Shown piece by piece: positions 58,338 through 64,000 of a stretch of DNA of 64,000 nucleotides (position 1 is its first letter; every line of letters begins with the position of its first letter). The notes below the pieces were generated by a model. It was not told where the DNA came from, did no database searches, and was given only the letters and a program-made list of their open reading frames with translations. The DNA comes from CAWAHD01 sp963781785. GTDB taxonomy: Bacteria; Planctomycetota; Planctomycetia; Isosphaerales; Isosphaeraceae. The DNA is taken from contig CAWAHD010000001.1 of NCBI GenBank assembly GCA_963781785.1, positions 620,001 through 684,000 of the forward strand, given 5' to 3'. The position numbers and the translations under genes are program-made.

Positions 58338-59698
58338 AAGGACACGCAATGTTTCTCTTGCGTTGGGCCGTCCGTTTTGGTAGGTTCGGTAGTCCAGCGA
58401 AGACAACACCCGCGGAGGTTGGATCATGACGGTCGCGCGTTCGCAACTGGTCGACACAGCCGTAACCCGTTGGTATCACTGCATCACGCGCTGTGTACGA
58501 CGGGCGTTCTTGCTCGGCGAAGGACCCTTGAACCGCAAAGAATGGATCGAAAATCGTGTGAAGGAACTTGCCGAAATCTTCGCCGTCTCCGTGGGCGGAT
58601 TTTCGGTCATGGACAATCACTTGCATCTTCTGGTACGCCTCGACCCGGAAGCCACGAACGGATGGTCGGATGAGGAAGTCGTCCGGCGGTGGGGACGGCT
58701 TTTTCCGCCGCGCGACAAGTCCCGGCAAACATTGCCGGTATCTAACGACTGGGTTCAGTCGCGGCTCAAGGACCCCGAGTGGGTGACGAAGACCCGCGGG
58801 CGGTTGCAGAGCCTGAGCTGGTTCATGAAATCCTTGAAGGAGCCGCTGTCGCGACTTGCGAACAGGCAGGACAAAGTCCGGGGTGCGTTTTTCGAACAAC
58901 GCTACAAGAGCGTTGCTGTCCTCGATGAGGAATCGCTGCTGGCGACCTGTGCATACATTGATCTGAATCCGGTGGCGGCGGGAATCGTGGAGGTTCCGGA
59001 GGCTAGCCCGCATACGTCGGTCACGACGCGAGTCGAGCACGTGAAGGCGCAGGGCCGAACCAGCGATTTGAAAGCGGCCGAGCAAGGCAGTGTGGCCGGA
59101 TCGACCGCATCGGCCGGGCTGGAGGAAGCCATCTGGCTCTGCCCGATCGAAGACCGGCGGAAGCTGGATTCGTCGCGCGAGGGAATGGTGGAAGGTCTCT
59201 CGCTGGGCAGCTATCTGCTTCTAGTCGAGTACACGGGGCGCTTGTTCCGCGAGGGGAAGAGCGCGATTTCGGCCGAACTGGCGGGAATTCTCGCTCGGTT
59301 GGGCACGAGCGCGGAAGGCTGGCAGGCCCGGCTGGGGAAGCTCAAAGGCGGGCGGCTGCTGGGCCGCTTCTTCGCAGCCAGTCGAGAGCGGCTACGCGAG
59401 GTCGCTACACGCTTGGGTGTGCACCACCTGGCCAACCTGGGTGGGTGCCCGGCGCGATAGCTCCGGCGAATTGATACCGCATCACGGCCCTTGCCCTGAA
59501 GAACTCGACGTCGCGTCGCGGTCGGTGATCGACGGCCGAGTCGCGCGCATCACTGGCCGCTCGGGAGCGCCCCGCCACGAAGTGACGGAGTCTGCCCAAG
59601 GTGCGGGTCACGCTTGACTGTACCGGCACGATGCGCTCGCCCCAGCCCGGCGTCGCTCACTCGCGCGGCGCCTCCCGCGTAGCACGTTGCGTGTCCTT
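58338..59698 (+). mobile_element. complete Y1-transposase element A
   Basis: A 1361-bp element with perfect 12-bp inverted ends, AAGGACACGCAA at 58338-58349 and TTGCGTGTCCTT at 59687-59698. It holds one transposase gene and about 235 bases of 3' non-coding DNA. Its left flank is GGAATGGAATGAAAAG. An identical-length copy is at 61995-63355. Confidence 0.8.
58426..59460 (+). CDS. Y1-family (REP-associated-like) transposase, element A
   Basis: A 344-residue transposase. The start ATG follows GCGGAGG. N-terminal TRWYHCITRCVRRAFLLGEG and the HUH-type motif FSVMDNHLHLLVRLDP are typical of the Y1 superfamily. The later block FFEQRYKSVAVLDEESLLATCAYIDLNPVAAG is shared by RAYT-like enzymes. The helix where the catalytic tyrosine is expected reads LSWFMKSLKEPLSRLANR, with no tyrosine, so the nucleophile is uncertain. 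The C-terminal third (LSLGSYLLLVEYTGRLFREG) is an extension often seen in planctomycete members. Such enzymes nick single-stranded DNA at hairpins or short target words. Confidence 0.85.
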   Translation: MTVARSQLVDTAVTRWYHCITRCVRRAFLLGEGPLNRKEWIENRVKELAEIFAVSVGGFSVMDNHLHLLVRLDPEATNGWSDEEVVRRWGRLFPPRDKSRQTLPVSNDWVQSRLKDPEWVTKTRGRLQSLSWFMKSLKEPLSRLANRQDKVRGAFFEQRYKSVAVLDEESLLATCAYIDLNPVAAGIVEVPEASPHTSVTTRVEHVKAQGRTSDLKAAEQGSVAGSTASAGLEEAIWLCPIEDRRKLDSSREGMVEGLSLGSYLLLVEYTGRLFREGKSAISAELAGILARLGTSAEGWQARLGKLKGGRLLGRFFAASRERLREVATRLGVHHLANLGGCPAR

Positions 59699-60795
59699 GC
59701 CTTTGTGAACAGTGTTCCGGGTGGTCAGGCGGGCCGACAGGCTGTCGGGGCCGTCGGGGCGATCATACAGGGGGTGAATGAGGCCATCACCGTTTGGGGA
59801 AACACGGCGGGAATGAGCACGACTGACCGGGCTGGAGCCGTTGTCGGCATGCAGCTCCAAACCATGGTCGGTATGCGGCAGATCTGGGATTGGTCCGCGG
59901 GAACTGATGGGGTCGATGGGCATATCCAGACTCCCACCGAGAACGCGCAGGACCTCGTCGACGGGTGTGTGCGCGCTGGCTCAATTCTCTTGGCGGTCGC
60001 CCTCGCTGCCTGGGCTGAATTCGGGCCCAGCTCGTTTTGCCGCGGGAACGCCGATCCTGACGCCGGACGGGAGCAAGCTGATCGAGGAGATCCGAGAGGG
60101 TGATTTGGTCATAGCAGCCCTGGAGGATGACCCCGCCGCAGAGCCGGTCCCACGCCGAGTTGAGACCACGTTCGAAAGCTACCGCGCCGCTGCTTGATCT
60201 TTACGTAAATGGGCAAACGATCCGCACAACGGCGGAGCATCCGTTCTGGGCAAAGGATCGCGGGTGGGTCGCTGCCCATCAGCTTCTGGCTGGCGATCAG
60301 CTTCGCACGCACGACGGCCGGTGGTTGAAGGTTGATGGTCTTGAGGGACCGAAGCCATCAGGACGCGTGTACAACATGCGCGTGGCGGAGTATCATACGT
60401 ACTTTGTTGGCCACCAGACCTGGGGATTCTCGGTCTGGTCGCACAACATGTCCGTGGCGTACCCTGGGAGTGCGCGTGGACGTGGGGTTGCAGTGCCGAG
60501 CAGGCCACCCAACCTGAGTCCTCCGAATGCGGGGCGAAGTGGAGCATTTAACGCAGCGAAGCGGAACTCTGGGATTCCGAGAGGCATGCAGCCAAAAAGG
60601 GTGCTTCCCAACGTCGACCGTCGAGGCGTCCGTCAGCCTGGAAAGATCTACGAGTACGAAGTCCCCGCACCTGGCGGAGGCAAGATCCGAGTGAGCATTC
60701 GTGACGACGCTGGCGGACACGACTTCGGACCGGGCAACCCGCAGAATCGTGGGCCGCACTTCAATGACGAAGCGGGAAGCCATTATGACTATTAG
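59699..60795 (+). pseudogene. polymorphic toxin 2: pre-Hint region, Hint domain and second toxin tip, frameshifted
   Basis: This follows the right end of element A, so its 5' part is missing. A helical pre-Hint stretch (AIIQGVNEAITVWGNTAG, VGMQLQTMVGMRQIWDW) runs to 60035. The Hint domain starts near 60040 (AAGTPILTPDGSKLIEEI, TTAEHPFWAKDRGWVA, RVYNMRVAEYHTYFVG). The frame breaks at the start of the Hint, where the cysteine codon should lie, and again near 60180. After MSVAYPG the tip differs from toxin 1: Pro/Arg/Asn-rich, then KIYEYEVPAPGGGKIRVSIR and an end of GPGNPQNRGPHFNDEAGSHY. The His/Asn-rich end resembles known polymorphic toxin tips, from memory. Two small frame fixes are needed for a complete protein. 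Confidence 0.72.
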
Positions 60796-61480
60796 CGTCT
60801 CGCAGCGGACGAGCAAGGATTTATTCGAGGATAATGATTCTCTGCTATTCGATCGTCATCGCGCAAGTGAGTTTTCCGGCACGCTGCCGCGAATCGGCGC
60901 CGTTACGTTCGTTGCCGTGCGGCGTACGCCATCCCAGAGCCTAAGCGACCTGGCGTTAGCATGCGGCAAAGAGGCGATGTTGTTGATTTCGAGACAGCGC
61001 TGCGATGGTTTGGTGCCCTGGCTTTTCGTCTCGGACGGGCCTTGGAAAGAAGCGTCCAGGATCGTGCTGTATCGCAAGCTCTGGAGGAGTCATCCACGTC
61101 TTGTTCTCGAGCGCGAACATGCCCGCATGAGTGGCGAGGTGGCGATAAGGAAGGGAGATCGCGTACGTTTTGCCGGGCTATTAGAAGTAAGTCACGACAT
61201 GGCTGCGAATGCAATAGAGATGGTGAGGACCGACCTCGCCTGCGCGATGCTTTTCAGTAATAGAGCCGACATCACCTCGGAGAGCAGCGTGCGCCACCTT
61301 TTTTCGTCGGCGTTTCCAAAACTGCACGGAGTTGAGCAAACGACCATCGATTGGATGGCGCTCGCCATCGCCGCCTGTCCTCAAGGCGATATTCTCATGC
61401 GCGTCAGCGGGCGGTTTGACGACCATGAAGCTGCTGTCGACATCATCGCTTGTGAGGCGTATTTAACGGCCCTGAGCTGA
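60785..61480 (+). CDS. candidate immunity protein for toxin 2
   Basis: A 231-residue protein. The ATG at 60785 lies inside the last codons of the toxin (GGGAAG upstream), an overlap of 11 bases. It begins MTISVSQRTSKDLFEDNDSL and has no recognised domain; segments such as LVPWLFVSDGPWKEASRIV and SGRFDDHEAAVDIIACEAYL look globular. It is unrelated in sequence to the immunity candidate at 56554, as expected for a different toxin. Assigned by position and overlap. Its DNA is less GC-rich than the flanks, suggesting recent acquisition. Confidence 0.6.
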   Translation: MTISVSQRTSKDLFEDNDSLLFDRHRASEFSGTLPRIGAVTFVAVRRTPSQSLSDLALACGKEAMLLISRQRCDGLVPWLFVSDGPWKEASRIVLYRKLWRSHPRLVLEREHARMSGEVAIRKGDRVRFAGLLEVSHDMAANAIEMVRTDLACAMLFSNRADITSESSVRHLFSSAFPKLHGVEQTTIDWMALAIAACPQGDILMRVSGRFDDHEAAVDIIACEAYLTALS

Positions 61481-61498
61481 CTTCGAGTTTCGCAGATT

Positions 61499-61522
61499 CT
61501 GGAATGCTGGAATGCTGGAATG
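61499..61522 (+). repeat. (CTGGAATG)3 tandem repeat at element B insertion
   Basis: Three copies of CTGGAATG directly before a left-end-like AAAGGAC. GAATG words also precede the other element copies. Confidence 0.7.
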
Positions 61523-61541
61523 GAAAGGACAAATGTAAGAA

Positions 61542-61994
61542 AAGGACACGCAACGCTGTCTTGCATTGGGCCGTCCGTTTTGGTAGGTTCGGTAGTCCAG
61601 CGAAGACAACATCCGCGGAGGTTGGATCATGACGGTCGCGCGTTCGCAACTGGTCGATACAGCCGTAACCCGTTGGTATCACTGCATCACGCGCTGTGTA
61701 CGACGGGCGTTCTTGCTCGGCGAAGGACCCTTGAACCGCAAAGAATGGATCGAAAATCGCGTGAAGGAACTTGCCGAAATCTTCGCCGTCTCCGTGGGCG
61801 GATTTTCGGTCATGGACAATCACTTGCATCTGCTGGTACGCCTCGACCCGGAAGCCACGAACGGATGGTCGGATGAGGAAGTCGTTCGGCGTTGGGGACG
61901 GCTTTTTCCGCCCCGCGACAAGTCCCGGCAGACATTGCCGGTATCTAACGACTGGGTTCAGTCGCGGCTCAAGGACGCGGAATGGAATGAAAAG
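61542..61994 (+). mobile_element. truncated Y1-transposase element (second site)
   Basis: Left end AAGGACACGCAA at 61542-61553, 453 bases long, matching copy 2 at 57885 with about two differences in the first 70 bases. It is followed at once by a full element, exactly as at the first site. Its transposase fragment starts at 61629. Confidence 0.78.
61629..61994 (+). pseudogene. 5' fragment of Y1 transposase (second site)
   Basis: Same 118-residue fragment as at 57972, again reading through into the following element and stopping at 62330. Confidence 0.75.
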
Positions 61995-63355
61995 AAGGAC
62001 ACGCAATGTTTCTCTTGCGTTGGGCCGTCCGTTTTGGTAGGTTCGGTAGTCCAGCGAAGACAACACCCGCGGAGGTTGGATCATGACGGTCGCGCGTTCG
62101 CAACTGGTCGACACAGCCGTAACCCGTTGGTATCACTGCATCACGCGCTGTGTACGACGGGCGTTCTTGCTCGGCGAAGGACCCTTGAACCGCAAAGAAT
62201 GGATCGAAAATCGTGTGAAGGAACTTGCCGAAATCTTCGCCGTCTCCGTGGGCGGATTTTCGGTCATGGACAATCACTTGCATCTTCTGGTACGCCTCGA
62301 CCCGGAAGCCACGAACGGATGGTCGGATGAGGAAGTCGTCCGGCGGTGGGGACGGCTTTTTCCGCCGCGCGACAAGTCCCGGCAAACATTGCCGGTATCT
62401 AACGACTGGGTTCAGTCGCGGCTCAAGGACCCCGAGTGGGTGACGAAGACCCGCGGGCGGTTGCAGAGCCTGAGCTGGTTCATGAAATCCTTGAAGGAGC
62501 CGCTGTCGCGACTTGCGAACAGGCAGGACAAAGTCCGGGGTGCGTTTTTCGAACAACGCTACAAGAGCGTTGCTGTCCTCGATGAGGAATCGCTGCTGGC
62601 GACCTGTGCATACATTGATCTGAATCCGGTGGCGGCGGGAATCGTGGAGGTTCCGGAGGCTAGCCCGCATACGTCGGTCACGACGCGAGTCGAGCACGTG
62701 AAGGCGCAGGGCCGAACCAGCGATTTGAAAGCGGCCGAGCAAGGCAGTGTGGCCGGATCGACCGCATCGGCCGGGCTGGAGGAAGCCATCTGGCTCTGCC
62801 CGATCGAAGACCGGCGGAAGCTGGATTCGTCGCGCGAGGGAATGGTGGAAGGTCTCTCGCTGGGCAGCTATCTGCTTCTAGTCGAGTACACGGGGCGCTT
62901 GTTCCGCGAGGGGAAGAGCGCGATTTCGGCCGAACTGGCGGGAATTCTCGCTCGGTTGGGCACGAGCGCGGAAGGCTGGCAGGCCCGGCTGGGGAAGCTC
63001 AAAGGCGGGCGGCTGCTGGGCCGCTTCTTCGCAGCCAGTCGAGAGCGGCTACGCGAGGTCGCTACACGCTTGGGTGTGCACCACCTGGCCAACCTGGGTG
63101 GGTGCCCGGCGCGATAGCTCCGGCGAATTGATACCGCATCACGGCCCTTGCCCTGAAGAACTCGACGTCGCGTCGCGGTCGGTGATCGACGGCCGAGTCG
63201 CGCGCATCACTGGCCGCTCGGGAGCGCCCCGCCACGAAGTGACGGAGTCTGCCCAAGGTGCGGGTCACGCTTGACTGTACCGGCACGATGCGCTCGCCCC
63301 AGCCCGGCGTCGCTCACTCGCGCGGCGCCTCCCGCGTAGCACGTTGCGTGTCCTT
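61995..63355 (+). mobile_element. complete Y1-transposase element B
   Basis: A 1361-bp element with the same 12-bp inverted ends at 61995-62006 and 63344-63355. It appears identical in sequence to element A. The identity continues six bases past the right end (GCCTTT), so the true border may lie there. Confidence 0.8.
62083..63117 (+). CDS. Y1-family (REP-associated-like) transposase, element B
   Basis: A 344-residue protein identical in translation to the product at 58426-59460, with the same GCGGAGG ribosome site and NHLHLL motif. Two identical intact copies indicate very recent movement or duplication. Confidence 0.85.
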   Translation: MTVARSQLVDTAVTRWYHCITRCVRRAFLLGEGPLNRKEWIENRVKELAEIFAVSVGGFSVMDNHLHLLVRLDPEATNGWSDEEVVRRWGRLFPPRDKSRQTLPVSNDWVQSRLKDPEWVTKTRGRLQSLSWFMKSLKEPLSRLANRQDKVRGAFFEQRYKSVAVLDEESLLATCAYIDLNPVAAGIVEVPEASPHTSVTTRVEHVKAQGRTSDLKAAEQGSVAGSTASAGLEEAIWLCPIEDRRKLDSSREGMVEGLSLGSYLLLVEYTGRLFREGKSAISAELAGILARLGTSAEGWQARLGKLKGGRLLGRFFAASRERLREVATRLGVHHLANLGGCPAR

Positions 63356-63439
63356 GCCTTTCGCATAATCACTGGGAAGGTGCCGGTCCAACACGTGTTC
63401 TCGGTTGCAAACCGCACCGGGACCCCACGCCTCCGGTCC

Positions 63440-63628
63440 TCAGGCGGCCCCGGTTTCCAGCTTGAGTGCCTGCGGCAACTCGAAGAGGATCTCTTCGCGC
63501 TGAACCGCCACCTGATCGGGAGCCTCGATTCCGATCCGCACCGAGCTGCGGTCAATCTTGACGATCGTGACGCGGATTTCCGGCCCCACGTGAAAACTCT
63601 GACCGAGCTTCCTGCTCAAAACCAACAT
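63440..63628 (-). CDS. csrA: CsrA, carbon storage regulator
   Basis: A 62-residue RNA-binding protein, the usual CsrA length. The ATG at 63628 follows GGAGGA at seven bases. Sequence begins MLVLSRKLGQSFHVGPEIRV, with VKIDRSSVRIGIEAP and REEI following, covering the beta strands that bind GGA motifs in mRNA leaders. As a dimer it represses or stabilises target mRNAs. Longer upstream extensions of the frame are not needed. It lies next to element B but shows no disruption. Confidence 0.95.
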   Translation of the reverse strand: MLVLSRKLGQSFHVGPEIRVTIVKIDRSSVRIGIEAPDQVAVQREEILFELPQALKLETGAA

Positions 63629-64000
63629 CACACGCTCCTCCGTGAGCCTTGCCAGATCCGGCAGGACGGGCCTGCGATCGAGCACGGGACAGGGACATAT
63701 CGCCGTTTTCGAACAGCGATCGCTAGAGCACCTTCCGTGCCAATCGCCGGGCGAAGCCAGGCTCACTCGGGAGGCAATCTCGAGATTCTCCCCTTCCTGC
63801 CGGGACGTGGACGATCCCACCGCTTGATCTGAGCCTGCCGCGAATGCGCGTTGGTGTGTAAAATCGAACTCGGTTTTGAAAGAATTTCCTCGAGTCACCT
63901 CTGCCGCACCGGCCTCCGTGCCACGGTGAAGCCAAGTCTGCGTGCACGGATTGAGTGACCGGATCATCGGTCGCGAGAGGAAAAATCGGTGAGATCGATT
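63629..64000 (-). other. region upstream of csrA, no gene recognised
   Basis: About 370 bases to the window edge. It should contain the csrA promoter. Short frames here do not look like proteins, and a gene may start beyond the edge. Confidence 0.4.

Noticed and set aside
1..64000. tRNA and rRNA genes
   Set aside because: I looked for T-loop-like and rRNA-like sequences while reading and saw none I could support; a covariance search would be needed to exclude tRNAs.

Overview
The window looks like chromosomal DNA of a planctomycete, most likely of the Isosphaeraceae/Gemmatales kind. The evidence is the high GC content, paired DUF1549/DUF1553 cytochrome and DUF1501 proteins, surface proteins whose N-termini end in a planctomycete LLS-type motif, PEP-CTERM-like tails, an M56/BlaI regulatory pair, ECF sigma factors with long C-terminal extensions, and long tyrosine-type (Y1) transposases. 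The genus is an inference.

Layout. 1-2.6 kb: DevCAB-like ABC exporter (permease fragment, ATPase, membrane-fusion protein). 2.7-8.5 kb: exported proteins, a divergent pair of homologous surface proteins with different sorting signals, a small conserved protein, an XRE regulator and a lipoprotein. 8.6-10.4 kb: a complete ISKra4-like insertion sequence with inverted repeats and a 7-bp target duplication. 10.6-20.9 kb: TPR-sulfotransferase, leucine-rich-repeat protein, an intergenic repeat cluster, an arylsulfotransferase-like protein, and the PSD1 cytochrome/DUF1501 pair. 21.4-29.4 kb: hslV-hslU, a sigma factor fused to a thioredoxin domain, HI0933-type flavoprotein, AAA+ ATPase and tsaE. 29.5-34.2 kb: two tandem beta-helix surface proteins. 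34.4-41.9 kb: M56 sensor protease with HAF repeats, BlaI repressor, thiL, glycerate kinase and a lone mobile-element-like ATPase. 42.2-48.0 kb: a glycan/methyl transfer operon on the minus strand.

48.0-63.4 kb is an accessory island and the most interesting part. A Ser/Thr/Gly-rich secreted protein gene is cut by a four-gene transposon (51479-55955) that encodes two different DDE transposases and has about 65-bp imperfect terminal inverted repeats. Immediately beyond it lies the 3' end of a Hint (intein-like) pretoxin domain fused to an HNH-type toxin tip, with an overlapping candidate immunity gene. About 4 kb further a second Hint domain, almost identical in DNA over its last 200 bases, carries a different toxin-like tip and a different overlapping candidate immunity gene. 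Around these sit five copies or fragments of a Y1-transposase element bounded by 12-bp inverted ends. I read this as a polymorphic-toxin locus with exchangeable toxin-immunity cassettes, broken up by mobile elements. csrA lies at the right edge.

A general caution: about 18 single- or two-base frame breaks are visible, several in homopolymers and many in otherwise well conserved genes. Either the assembly has uncorrected indels or the accessory genes are decaying; only reads can tell. Genes spanning such breaks are given here over their full reconstructed length. I saw no rRNA, tRNA or CRISPR array.
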